The notes: generated from the letters alone by a model not told the origin. A stretch of DNA of 37,481 nt from M55B167 sp964406095 (GCA_964406095.1 CAYOQJ010000037.1:1-37481); one strand, 5' to 3'; numbered from the stretch's first letter, positions 23,344 through 31,597 are shown. Numbers and translations are program-made.

Positions 23344-25437
23344 CTACTCATAAATGCTACGCATCTGCCAGGCATTCACTGCACTGAGCAGGGCATCGCC
23401 GCCCTGGGAGCGTAGCGACACTCCGAGGCTATCATCGCGTCCCGGATACACACGCAGAGCCGCATACTGTCTGTTATTGATGAAAACTTCCACAACAGAG
23501 CGATCGATAAAGATTCGCAACTGCAGATTTTCCTTCGAATTCATGTAAAATTGCGCCGTCTCTGGCACGCGCGATCTGGCATCGGAGAGAGTCGAAGAGC
23601 GGGTGTTGTCAATCGTCAGTGTGCTACGCGAACGATACCCGCGGTTCTGCTGAAAGATTATGCGCGTAAACTCCTCCGCACCGGGACTGCGCAACACATT
23701 TAACTCAATCATCATCGCGTTCTTATGCTCTATTTCAACCAGCATCTCAACTGTATTGCCACTGATTTCATCCAGTACAATCTCCTGATTGGCAGGCAGT
23801 TTTATATTTTCAACCCGCTGATGAGCACCGCGCAGCGCGGCGATGTCACCGGCTGGTTCTATTCGCAGATGTTTGACTGACCCGCCGCCCTGCAACGACA
23901 GCCGCATCGGCAGCGACATCAACTGATTGTAACCCGGGGTTGACTTGGCCGGATTGATGTTGAAGATTGAAATCACACCACCCTTACCGTCAGGAGAGGC
24001 TGAAGGCGCGTGAACACCGCCGGGGTTTACCGGGCCGTGGTTGAAATCACCGGCATCGGTCACTACAAATTTCTGACGTTGCTTGTCATAGTCGCCCAGC
24101 ATAAATTTTCCACCGCTCATATGACTGAAATGCAGCAGTATATGTTTATCGCCGATCGGCCAGAAATATGGACAGGCCCCGTCGTCACCTATCAAGCCGA
24201 AATAATCATTTTCAAGAAATTCATGCAAATACTCCCAGTTTGCAAGATTTTTCGAACGGTGCAGAAACTCGGCGCGCACCCGTTTTCCACGTCCACCACC
24301 TGCCGTCAGCGCGTAATAGTATTCACCCTCTTTCCAGATGCACGGATCAAATATATTATACGGTAATTCCGGCTCGCCGGACTTGGCATAGGGTATCACA
24401 GCTTTCCCGGTAACCTTTTCCCAATTAAGCAACAGAGGATCATCGGAAAGCGCCACCATACTGCCGACGTGTGTGCCGTGATACATAGCGATTACGCGGG
24501 TATCCTCAACCAGTGTCGATCCTGAGAAACAAGCATGCTCAGGATTGGGATAAATCGCATAGGGCAGATCACGCCAGTGGATCAGATCATCGCTGACAGC
24601 GTGTCCCCAATGCTGGCGCGGATCCTCCGGCGGGTACCCTTGATAAAAGAGGTGCCAGCGTCCCTGCCAGAAGCAGAGTCCATTCGGATCATTCAGCCGA
24701 TTCTCCGGGCTGCAGAAATGATAACGCGGATAGTGCGGATCCTGCAGCAAAATTTTACGCGACTCGGCGAAACGCGCCAGCAGAGGATTATCCGCCAGCT
24801 CTTTTTCCTGCTCTTCCAAAGTGGTGGAGAATGTATACTTCGGCACCAGCGACTCATACCCCCGCTCGGGATCGGTCATACGGGCAAAATTAGGATAACT
24901 TGCTTTTTTTTCTGTATCCGACTGCACAATATGATCAATATTGATATGACCCCATCCACCGGAGTGATTATCGACAATCTCCAAAATTGCCTGCTTGCCT
25001 TTAAACTCCTTCACATCCCAACTGCACCAATCCATGATTTCATTGCCAGCTTTATCCTTTTTAGCAGGTCCGACCGCTGTACGTACTCGTTTTTGATCGA
25101 CAACCAGATTGATACAGGTCTGATCCTTGTGTCGTCCCGCTCCGATCAGGAAATTGATGCGGTCGCGTTCAATCTTAAAAGCTGGTGATGTCAATTTTCC
25201 GATCGGCTTGTCGCCACCCAGATAGGTATTGACCAGCCCCTTGCCGATATACCCTTTCACCTTGTTCGACGGACGCACATTGGCAATTGCCGGACGGTCG
25301 CCGAAAGCCTTGCCTTCGACCTTCCAGCCAGCATAATCTTTCCCCTCAAAATCGGTGATCAGAATATCGGCGCTCTGCGCGCTGGTGCCAAGCGTCAAAC
25401 CGCATATCAGTGCAAATAAATACCCAGATGATTTCAT
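23344..25437 (-). CDS. Secreted GH32 fructan hydrolase (levanase/inulinase/invertase type)
   Basis: A 697-residue exported enzyme: signal peptide (G-L-T-L-G-T-S-A-Q-S-A, residues about 1-23), an N-terminal beta-sandwich (about 25-180, D-F-E-G-K-D-Y-A-G-W through G-G-W-G-H-I-N-I-D), the five-bladed GH32 propeller and a C-terminal beta-sandwich (about 545-697, ending near D-R-S-V-V-E-V-F-I-N). The nucleophile region is N-D-P-N-G (D250), with W-H-L-F-Y-Q-G-Y and F-S-G-S-T. Two canonical motifs are altered: R-D-P reads F-D-P (D364) and the acid/base E-C-P reads A-C-P (A421, C422). The family hydrolyses beta-fructosidic bonds in levan, inulin or sucrose. Gene order with two LamG paralogs, kinase and transporter supports that role; exact linkage cannot be read. 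Ribosome-binding site AAGGAGAGAC precedes the start. Confidence 0.88.
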   Translation of the reverse strand: MKSSGYLFALICGLTLGTSAQSADILITDFEGKDYAGWKVEGKAFGDRPAIANVRPSNKVKGYIGKGLVNTYLGGDKPIGKLTSPAFKIERDRINFLIGAGRHKDQTCINLVVDQKRVRTAVGPAKKDKAGNEIMDWCSWDVKEFKGKQAILEIVDNHSGGWGHINIDHIVQSDTEKKASYPNFARMTDPERGYESLVPKYTFSTTLEEQEKELADNPLLARFAESRKILLQDPHYPRYHFCSPENRLNDPNGLCFWQGRWHLFYQGYPPEDPRQHWGHAVSDDLIHWRDLPYAIYPNPEHACFSGSTLVEDTRVIAMYHGTHVGSMVALSDDPLLLNWEKVTGKAVIPYAKSGEPELPYNIFDPCIWKEGEYYYALTAGGGRGKRVRAEFLHRSKNLANWEYLHEFLENDYFGLIGDDGACPYFWPIGDKHILLHFSHMSGGKFMLGDYDKQRQKFVVTDAGDFNHGPVNPGGVHAPSASPDGKGGVISIFNINPAKSTPGYNQLMSLPMRLSLQGGGSVKHLRIEPAGDIAALRGAHQRVENIKLPANQEIVLDEISGNTVEMLVEIEHKNAMMIELNVLRSPGAEEFTRIIFQQNRGYRSRSTLTIDNTRSSTLSDARSRVPETAQFYMNSKENLQLRIFIDRSVVEVFINNRQYAALRVYPGRDDSLGVSLRSQGGDALLSAVNAWQMRSIYE

Positions 25438-25453
25438 ATTGTCTCTCCTTAGA

Positions 25454-25515
25454 GGGCGAATGTTTATTCGCCCCTACTGTTATTCTGTCGGTGGTGCGAA
25501 TGTTTATTCGCCCCT
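25454..25515. repeat. Two hairpin repeats between LamG protein A and the GH32 gene
   Basis: GGGCGAAT-GTTT-ATTCGCCC at 25454-25473 is a perfect 8-bp stem. A second copy at about 25496-25513 (GCGAAT-GTTT-ATTCGC) lies 40 bp away, just after the LamG A stop codon on the minus strand. They fill most of the 79-bp gap between the two genes. They could stabilise mRNA ends or partially terminate, tuning expression of the GH32 gene relative to LamG A. Such GCGAAT hairpins are common dispersed repeats. Confidence 0.65.
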
Positions 25516-25516
25516 G

Positions 25517-27466
25517 CTATTTCAATAAAATAGTTGTGCCCTTGATCGCGGGTTCAGCCACATAACTTAAATAGTCGTACTCAACCTCCACCGCCGAAAC
25601 CCCGCTCCACTCCTTGCAAAATATGCCGGTCTGCATCAGCACTTTACCGGGGAACTCATCGGTGCGCATTACCTCCCAGTTAACACCATCGGTGCTGTAG
25701 CTGAAGACGAATTTGTTCATCCGCCCCTCAATCCGCAGCCAAATATCCGAAATTGAGCCTGAGAGCGCATTAAAAGGAGCGGTTATACTGGGACCTTCAA
25801 CGCGGATGCCGGACTGCGCATAAACCCCGAACATCACCGGATCAAAGGTGTTGGCGTCCGGCTCTTCAAACATCAGAATCAAACCTGACATGTGCCATGA
25901 GATCGAATTGGTATAAGCACGTGAAACCAAATGAGTTTCCAGGGTGAAAATATCATCATCGACAGTATTCAGCAACACCTTCGGAGCGCGGTTCACTGTC
26001 TGCCAGAGATCACAGCTCCGAGACGGCATGGCGATGCGCAGCGTATTCTGCGCTGTCAACTCCACCTGCGGTGTATCGTAAGGACGTTGAATCGTCAACC
26101 ACTCCGGCAGTTCACCTTCATCAAAAGAGGTTACATGCTCACGCGGCGGCAATTCATCGAGCACACGGATACTATCCACCATAATCTGTCCCCAGGTGCC
26201 GCCGTAAAGATCGACAATCCTGAAACGAACTGTCTCACCCATTAAATTATGAGTATTCCAGCAGATCTCGCGCATCGAATTACCCTCCCATCCCGAAGCT
26301 TTGCGGATAACCTGCCAGGTGTCGTCATCAACCGCGCGCTCAAGTTGTAGCTGTAGCTCCGTGCCTGAATTAAAACGGTGCCCGCCCCCCACTAAAGCGC
26401 GAATCGTATTATTAGAAAGAACAAACGAGGTTCCGGTCACGCTGCCAGTCGGAGAATCGCGCTGAATTGTGGTTGAGCCCACTTTGGTGTTCTCATAAGT
26501 TCCCACAAACCAGTCGCCCTCTTTAAAAAAATTAACCCGAGTTGAATTGACCGGCTGCGTGACAAAGGCAGCTCCGTTGGTCTGCCAGCCCTCCGGAAAC
26601 AGGTCATGCTCAAAATCAATCAGCATCGCGTAATCTTGGTATCCGCAATCCACCCCCCATTTCTCCTGCAGATAATAGAGCACGGCATTCCGATCCATAT
26701 CAGAGAGCACGCGATCAAAAACAATAATTTCGGCAATGTAGCCACTCATTATTTCCGCTTTGTTAGCCACCTTGCAACCCACACAAGCACCGGAAACACC
26801 AGTACTCTGTGTTTCAATATTGATTGAACCGAGATAAAAATCGCCATTGCTGTAAAGCGAGACATTACGCGTCGCGCGCCCGTCTATCTCCAATCCGCTC
26901 ATCATCCACTGCCCGGGAAGATAAGGTGCCAAGGTATGCGCATCATTACTCTGCCCGTTGAAACCATAAGTCCGTCCGTTGCCGATCGTCAGCAAAGCAG
27001 CGCGGGTGCCCTTTGCGGCAGCGATATCCGCCTGTTCAAAAACAGTGCGCGCAGACGTGTTTTCGTCCATACGCTGCCAAAGCGCGAAATAGCTGAAAGA
27101 GTCATCGCCCTGCTGTAGCACCGCTGCGCCGCCCAGCCAGCGTGTACCGTCGAAATACAAGGTATTAAGACCGTTTAGATTCAACTGGCCGGTTAAAGGG
27201 CGTTTGGCGGCATCCGCCTGAATCATGTGAGCGGCAGTTGCGGATTTGTCGCTCCACTGCGAGACACGCCCCTCGGTCACTGTAATGGTCGCAGTATCCG
27301 CGGCATCCAGCCACAAAACGCAGCCGTCCAGCTCATCAGGGGAGGAAATTGCGGCATTCAAAGACGAGCAGCTCATCAGCAGCATCAGAGTTATTAACGC
27401 ATAAATGAATGAACATGCTAGTGCAGAAAAGATTTCCAGTCTTGGATTAAACACGCTGTTTTTCAT
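25517..27466 (-). CDS. Secreted LamG-domain protein A of the fructan locus
   Basis: A 649-residue protein, first gene of the secreted trio. ATG 27466 is preceded by AGGAG at 7 nt. A hydrophobic signal segment (A-L-A-C-S-F-I-Y-A-L-I-T-L-M-L-L-M) is followed by a LamG-like domain (about 45-250: V-L-W-L-D-A-A-D, F-D-G-T-R-W, A-E-I-I-V-F-D-R), a beta-sandwich (about 260-410: I-D-F-E-H-D-L-F-P-E-G-W, N-N-T-I-R-A-L-V-G-G-G-H, W-G-Q-I-M-V-D) and a DUF1349-like domain (about 420-640: F-D-P-V-M-F-G-V-Y, F-V-F-S-Y-S-T-D-G-V-N-W). Architecture and many residues match the gene at 21350-23260, so the two arose by duplication. Cys in the signal segment (M-S-C-S-S) might allow a lipoprotein, but the lipobox is poor. 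Binding function is inferred. Confidence 0.8.
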   Translation of the reverse strand: MKNSVFNPRLEIFSALACSFIYALITLMLLMSCSSLNAAISSPDELDGCVLWLDAADTATITVTEGRVSQWSDKSATAAHMIQADAAKRPLTGQLNLNGLNTLYFDGTRWLGGAAVLQQGDDSFSYFALWQRMDENTSARTVFEQADIAAAKGTRAALLTIGNGRTYGFNGQSNDAHTLAPYLPGQWMMSGLEIDGRATRNVSLYSNGDFYLGSINIETQSTGVSGACVGCKVANKAEIMSGYIAEIIVFDRVLSDMDRNAVLYYLQEKWGVDCGYQDYAMLIDFEHDLFPEGWQTNGAAFVTQPVNSTRVNFFKEGDWFVGTYENTKVGSTTIQRDSPTGSVTGTSFVLSNNTIRALVGGGHRFNSGTELQLQLERAVDDDTWQVIRKASGWEGNSMREICWNTHNLMGETVRFRIVDLYGGTWGQIMVDSIRVLDELPPREHVTSFDEGELPEWLTIQRPYDTPQVELTAQNTLRIAMPSRSCDLWQTVNRAPKVLLNTVDDDIFTLETHLVSRAYTNSISWHMSGLILMFEEPDANTFDPVMFGVYAQSGIRVEGPSITAPFNALSGSISDIWLRIEGRMNKFVFSYSTDGVNWEVMRTDEFPGKVLMQTGIFCKEWSGVSAVEVEYDYLSYVAEPAIKGTTILLK

Positions 27467-27572
27467 AACTTTACTCCTTGTCAAACACGACAACTATCCC
27501 GAAGTTATTTTTAGCATACCCCCTGAAAGATGTTTGAGCAACGAGAAAAATACACTTTGTAAAAAAAGCTGT

Positions 27573-27602
27573 ATTATCAGGTTAAACTCTTACGGTGGTC
27601 AA
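27573..27602 (-). promoter_or_regulatory. Promoter of the secreted fructan genes
   Basis: On the minus strand TTGACC (27602-27597) and GATAAT (27578-27573) are separated by 18 bp, five of six matches in each box. Transcription would begin near 27566, leaving a leader of about 100 nt before ATG 27466. No clear operator was found over it. Confidence 0.55.
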
Positions 27603-27704
27603 TATATCATATTTGCTCAGAAGTCAGAGCTGCGATACAATCCTGTAGGGCGGGTGCTTGCCTCGGCGTAGCGTGCGAAGACGGGCCCCCCCCCGCCGCA
27701 AGAT

Positions 27705-27865
27705 GGCCGGTGCGGTCAGCATCTGTAGGGCGGGTGACCCCACCCGTCGGCATTGGCCGGTGCGGTCACCGGCCCCACAGATGGGTTTGCCGATGATGGC
27801 CGGTGCGGTCACCGGCCCCACAGATGGGTTTGCCGTTGATGGCCGATGCGGTCACCGGCCCCACA
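27705..27865. repeat. Tandem hairpin array, 43-bp period
   Basis: Units begin at 27755, 27798 and 27841, exactly 43 bp apart, with a degenerate unit at 27705 (50 bp earlier). Each contains the hairpin GGCCGGTG-CGGT-CACCGGCC; the third has one mismatch (GGCCGATG). The spacer between hairpins is CCACAGATGGGTTTGCCG with small changes. A further stem, CGGGTG/CACCCG, lies at about 27731-27746. The array sits between the repressor gene (ends 27946) and the promoter at 27573-27602. It is not a CRISPR array because units are palindromic and the spacers nearly identical. Confidence 0.8.
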
Positions 27866-27897
27866 ATTCATAATCCTGTTAATCCTGTCATCGTGTC

Positions 27898-27921
27898 AAA
27901 AAAACACCTCTCCGTGTTTTT
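27898..27921 (-). terminator. Rho-independent terminator of the repressor gene
   Basis: On the minus strand AAAAACAC-GGAGAG-GTGTTTTT followed by TT lies about 25 bp after the stop codon of the repressor. The stem is A-T rich but perfect over 8 bp and the T-run is clear. Confidence 0.5.
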
Positions 27922-27945
27922 GTGCCGCAGTGTTAAAATTTATTT

Positions 27946-29034
27946 TTAAACTGTTGTTGACTCGCGCACAATTAAAGGAGCGTCGAGCAGAATCTTGCGG
28001 GGCGGAATCTGAGGTTCCTGGATACGTTGCAGCATAGTCTGAACTGCGGTTTCGCCGATGCGTACACAGGGCTGGTGAACTGTTGTCAGAGCGGGGGTGA
28101 GCAATTTTGCGTATTTGGCATCGTCAAAGCTACCCAGCAGCAGATCACGGGGCACCTCGACCTGCAGTTCTCTGAGTGTTCCCAGCAGAAAGGCCGCCGT
28201 CATATCGTTGGCACAGATCACCGCATCAGTATTGGATTTTAACAGCTGTGCTGCATCGTCGTGCGACTCGGGATCGCCGAAAAAGACATTCTTTGAACTC
28301 CAGTGCAGATCGGCATCGAAAAGCGCACTCTGTATTCCGGCAATCCTCCGGTTAACCGTGGATGCTGAGTTCGGTTTAGCGAAAAAGGCGATTTTTGCAG
28401 CTCCCTTTTCGATCAGATGACCAGCCAGGCGGTAGCCCGCACTCAAGTTATCGATACCGACGAGATCATATGCACTGCGTTCAGGGAAGCGCACAATATC
28501 GCGATCAAGCAGAATCACCGGAATCTTACTGGCACTCAGCATCTCCAGAATCTGTTGGTTGACAATCTGACAATCTGCGGTCAGTTCCAACGGCTCGAGG
28601 AAAACACCGGCGACATCCTTATCGATAAAATCGCGGCACAGTCTCAGTGTATGGTGCTGCAAATCCTCAGAGTTGAGTGTCTGCGAGCTATTCCAAAGCA
28701 GCGTGTAGCCGGCGTTCTGGCTGTGTGCCGCGATGGCACTGCAGATTGGCGTGAAGATTTCGGTTGTACCGTGACCGGGAATGATCATTCCGAAAAGGCC
28801 GGTATTCTGCCGGGCTGATGGATTCAAATAGGTTCCTGATCCAGGACGACGGTCGAGAAACCCAGCAACCTTCAAATCCCGCAAAGCCCTTGATATGGTG
28901 GGGCGGGATATATTAAACCGTCGAACCAACTGAGCCTCACTCGGCAGTCGGCGTGTTCTGGAGTATTTGCCATCCAGAATCTCGCTCTTGAGTGTATCGA
29001 AAACCATCTTGTGTTTAGGTTTTTTATCGGTCAT
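27946..29034 (-). CDS. GntR-type HTH / LacI-type sensor repressor
   Basis: A 362-residue regulator in the AraR style: an N-terminal GntR winged helix (about residues 5-75, L-P-S-E-A-Q-L-V-R-R-F-N-I-S-R-P-T) joined to a periplasmic-binding-protein-like LacI effector domain (from G-L-F-G-M-I-I-P through G-I-D-N-L-S-A-G-Y and V-I-C-A-N-D-M-T-A). I chose ATG 29034 (AAGGAG at 6 nt); ATG 29055 and a TTG at 29058 lie upstream without support. It diverges from the fructokinase and transporter genes and lies upstream of the secreted hydrolase genes, so it most likely represses them until a sugar (fructose, sucrose or a phosphorylated product) binds. The effector is not readable from sequence. A terminator follows the gene. 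Confidence 0.85.
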   Translation of the reverse strand: MTDKKPKHKMVFDTLKSEILDGKYSRTRRLPSEAQLVRRFNISRPTISRALRDLKVAGFLDRRPGSGTYLNPSARQNTGLFGMIIPGHGTTEIFTPICSAIAAHSQNAGYTLLWNSSQTLNSEDLQHHTLRLCRDFIDKDVAGVFLEPLELTADCQIVNQQILEMLSASKIPVILLDRDIVRFPERSAYDLVGIDNLSAGYRLAGHLIEKGAAKIAFFAKPNSASTVNRRIAGIQSALFDADLHWSSKNVFFGDPESHDDAAQLLKSNTDAVICANDMTAAFLLGTLRELQVEVPRDLLLGSFDDAKYAKLLTPALTTVHQPCVRIGETAVQTMLQRIQEPQIPPRKILLDAPLIVRESTTV

Positions 29035-29065
29035 CCTTTGCTCCTTGGTTGTCATCAAGAATCGG

Positions 29066-29093
29066 ATAATACAGCTTTATTAACTATTTGCAA
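29066..29093 (-). promoter_or_regulatory. Promoter of the repressor gene
   Basis: On the minus strand TTGCAA (29093-29088) and TATTAT (29071-29066) are separated by 16 bp. The -10 matches five of six positions. It diverges from the fructokinase promoter with little space between the two -35 boxes, so one repressor site could control both. Confidence 0.4.
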
Positions 29094-29102
29094 CAATTTT
29101 TA

Positions 29103-29121
29103 ATGACAAAATTTCAGTCAT
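29103..29121. promoter_or_regulatory. Candidate operator in the divergent promoter region
   Basis: ATGAC-N9-GTCAT is a 19-bp palindrome with 5-bp perfect arms, overlapping the -35 and spacer of the plus-strand promoter. An overlapping palindrome AATTTT-N7-AAAATT lies at 29095-29113. Either could be the site of the adjacent repressor. No clear second copy was seen upstream of the secreted genes. Confidence 0.35.
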
Positions 29122-29131
29122 CTATTATTAT
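29103..29131 (+). promoter_or_regulatory. Promoter of the fructokinase-transporter operon
   Basis: ATGACA (29103-29108) and TATTAT (29126-29131) are separated by 17 bp, five of six matches each. Initiation near 29138 leaves a short leader containing the ribosome-binding site AGGGAG. Confidence 0.5.
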
Positions 29132-29166
29132 TCAGGCAATTAAGCGGGCTAAAAGGGAGAGAGGCA

Positions 29167-30072
29167 GTGACAGAGAGCAGCGGCATTGATTTGATTGCCT
29201 TTGGTGAAATTCTATGGGATATTATTGATGATGTACCGCATCTGGGCGGTGCTCCTTTCAATTTGGCGGCGCATGCCTCGTTGTGCGGACTTTCATCTGC
29301 GATAATTTCAGCGCTTGGGAGTGATGATCTTGGTGAAGCGGCACTAGCACGTGCGACTGAGTTGAATATAGGCACTCGCTGGATAATACGTGACAGGCGC
29401 AACCCGACCGGCACTGTGAGAGTAAAGCTGGATGCGTCGATTCCGCAGTATACAATTCATGAAGGTGCAGCCTGGGACAATATCGATCTGACGCAATCTC
29501 AAGTTGAAAGCATAGCGGCCTGTCGGCCGCGGGTACTCTGCTTCGGCACTCTAGCGCAGCGGTCACCGATCTCGGCGGATTCGCTCAAAAGGGTACTTGC
29601 CGCCTTACCCGACACATTGGTATTCTTTGACGTAAACCTGAGGCAACACTATTGGCAGCGGGCGCATATTATAAATTCTCTCGGGGCCTGTGACTGGCTT
29701 AAAGTCAATACTGAAGAGTCATTGCTTTTAGATAAGCTTTTATTTAACAGCGATTTAGGAGCGGCTGATTTTGCTGGCAACGCAATGCAGAAATTCGATC
29801 TCACTGGGGTTATCGTAACCTGCGGGGCAGAAGGGTGTCTGGTTTTTGGCAGAGAGCATGAGCTGATTGCAGCGCCTAGTCCTGAGATACAAGCGATTGA
29901 CACTGTGGGAGCGGGAGATGCCTTCAGTGCCGCCTTTCTGGCCGCACTGTTGCGGGGTGCTGATCTGAACGAAGCGGCATGGCATGCAAACCGGCGTGGT
30001 GCTCTGGTGGCATCCAAGCGTGGTGCAATACCGGCAGATTCAGCTTATTTTGTCAATGGCCGAAAATTCTGA
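29167..30072 (+). CDS. PfkB-family fructokinase
   Basis: A 301-residue sugar kinase of the ribokinase/PfkB family, transferring phosphate from ATP to a sugar, most likely fructose. Visible are F-G-E-I-L-W-D near the start, the substrate-binding G-G-A-P-F-N-L-A (about 37-44) and the C-terminal signature D-T-V-G-A-G-D-A-F with catalytic D251. The start is GTG 29167, spaced about 7 nt from AGGGAG. It forms an operon with the sugar transporter 18 bp downstream and diverges from the repressor gene. The G-E-[IL]-[LV]-x-D plus G-G-A-P-x-N pattern is typical of fructokinases rather than ribokinases, and the GH32 neighbour supports fructose as substrate. Alternative hexose substrates cannot be excluded. 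Confidence 0.85.
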   Translation: MTESSGIDLIAFGEILWDIIDDVPHLGGAPFNLAAHASLCGLSSAIISALGSDDLGEAALARATELNIGTRWIIRDRRNPTGTVRVKLDASIPQYTIHEGAAWDNIDLTQSQVESIAACRPRVLCFGTLAQRSPISADSLKRVLAALPDTLVFFDVNLRQHYWQRAHIINSLGACDWLKVNTEESLLLDKLLFNSDLGAADFAGNAMQKFDLTGVIVTCGAEGCLVFGREHELIAAPSPEIQAIDTVGAGDAFSAAFLAALLRGADLNEAAWHANRRGALVASKRGAIPADSAYFVNGRKF

Positions 30073-30090
30073 GCTTATTTGGGAGTTATT

Positions 30091-31419
30091 ATGCAGCATC
30101 GCAAACTGATATTATGGTCGATTACGGCGGCACTGGCGGGTTTTCTATTTGGTTTTGACACGGTTGTAATCAATGGAGCGGAGCAGGACTTCCAAAGCTT
30201 ATGGGGTCTGAACAGCTTCTGGCATGGCTGGTGCATGAGCGCGGCCTTATGGGGAACCGTAGCCGGATCATTGATTGGCGGCTGGCCGACTGAGAAATTT
30301 GGACGCCGTAAAACGCTGTTATGGATCGGATTTCTTTATCTGTTTTCCGCAGTCGGGTCGGGCATGGCTCCGGAGAAGTGGAGTTTCATGGTCTCGCGAT
30401 TTATCGGAGGGCTAGGAATCGGCATTGCCACCGTTGCCTCACCGCTTTACATCTCGGAGATATCTCCGGCCCGGATGCGTGGCCGTCTGGCGGGCATGTT
30501 TCAGTTCAACATTGTTTTCGGCATATTAATCGCTTTTGTGTCCAACTTTCTCATCAAGAAATATTTACCTGCTGGGATTGCCTGGCGATGGATGTTGGGC
30601 ATTGAGGCTATTCCGGCGGCACTTTACAGCATACTCTGCTTCACGATACCGGAGAGTCCACGCTGGCTGATTGTGCACGGCGGCAGATGTCAAAAGGGCA
30701 TGGATGTGTTTCGGCTGATCAATCCCGACATGAGTTTTACTGAGATTGACGCGCTCACGGCAGCGGTGGTTAAGAGTGCTGGCGATCTGACAAAACGGGC
30801 AAAATTTTTTACCAGAGAGCTCAGAACTCCGATTCTGCTGGCATTTCTCATTGCTTTTTTCAATCAGCTCTCAGGTATCAACGCTATACTGTATTTTGCA
30901 AAACGTGTTTTTGAATGGACGGGTCTGGGAGAGCAGGCGGCCATGCTGCAATCTGTCGGCATCGGCATCACCAATCTGATTTTCACTTATGTCGGTTTAT
31001 GGCTGATTGACAAGCTAGGCCGCCGCACCCTGCTTTACATCGGCTCTTTTGGTTATATCGCCTCGCTTGGTGCCTGTGCGCTGGCTTTCAGTCTGGAGAG
31101 TTTCAAGATTGTCCCCTTTTGTATATTCGCTTTTATCGCCGCGCACGCAATTGGGCAGGGTGCGGTTATCTGGGTTTTTATCAGCGAGATATTCCCTAAC
31201 CGCAACCGTGCTGCCGGACAGGCGCTCGGCAGTTTCACTCACTGGTTTTTTGCAGCATCACTGACTTTAGTGTTCCCTAAGATGGCGGAAGCACTGCACC
31301 CCTCGGCGATATTCGGTTTCTTCTGTTTCATGATGATACTACAGCTCATCTGGGTTAAATGCATGGTACCGGAAACCAAAGGTGTTTCACTTGAAGAGAT
31401 GCAGGAGAAGCTGATGTAG
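30091..31419 (+). CDS. Sugar-porter family MFS transporter
   Basis: A 442-residue inner-membrane transporter of the sugar porter group with 12 predicted transmembrane helices. Family signatures are G-F-L-F-G-F-D-T in helix 1, F-G-R-R-K between helices 2 and 3, R-G-R-L-A-G, P-E-S-P-R-W-L before the central loop, Q-L-S-G-I-N in helix 7, D-K-L-G-R-R and P-E-T-K-G-V-S-L near the end. It imports hexose with a proton, here probably fructose released by the secreted GH32 enzyme. I chose ATG 30091, 5 nt after GGGAG; a TTG 12 bp upstream lacks a site. The following 178 bp to accA contain no gene or clear terminator, only low-complexity CTTCACTCTTCACTCTTC sequence. Confidence 0.88.
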   Translation: MQHRKLILWSITAALAGFLFGFDTVVINGAEQDFQSLWGLNSFWHGWCMSAALWGTVAGSLIGGWPTEKFGRRKTLLWIGFLYLFSAVGSGMAPEKWSFMVSRFIGGLGIGIATVASPLYISEISPARMRGRLAGMFQFNIVFGILIAFVSNFLIKKYLPAGIAWRWMLGIEAIPAALYSILCFTIPESPRWLIVHGGRCQKGMDVFRLINPDMSFTEIDALTAAVVKSAGDLTKRAKFFTRELRTPILLAFLIAFFNQLSGINAILYFAKRVFEWTGLGEQAAMLQSVGIGITNLIFTYVGLWLIDKLGRRTLLYIGSFGYIASLGACALAFSLESFKIVPFCIFAFIAAHAIGQGAVIWVFISEIFPNRNRAAGQALGSFTHWFFAASLTLVFPKMAEALHPSAIFGFFCFMMILQLIWVKCMVPETKGVSLEEMQEKLM

Positions 31420-31597
31420 CCACGGGGTTAGGGAGAAGAGGGGAGAGTTGTGGAAAGTGGAATGTAGGAAGTGGTGAAGTGCTAAAGTTGGCAGAGCAAG
31501 CTACCAGCTTCTTACAAGATGGCTTCACTCTTCACTCTTCTTTTTTACACTCGTCATTGCGACCACTTCGTCTGGAGGCGCTGCAGTGCAATCCGAT

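Noticed and set aside
24535..25188. 217-residue frame on the plus strand
   Set aside because: Antisense to the GH32 gene; leucine/isoleucine/arginine-rich composition is a mirror of the coding strand.
27705..27865. Possible CRISPR array
   Set aside because: Units are self-complementary with a 43-bp period and the intervening sequence is almost identical between units, unlike unique spacers; no cas gene is present.
31420..31597. Possible small gene or RNA between the MFS transporter and accA
   Set aside because: Only low-complexity G-rich and CTTCACTCTTC-type sequence; no start with a ribosome-binding site and no stable stem with a T-run.
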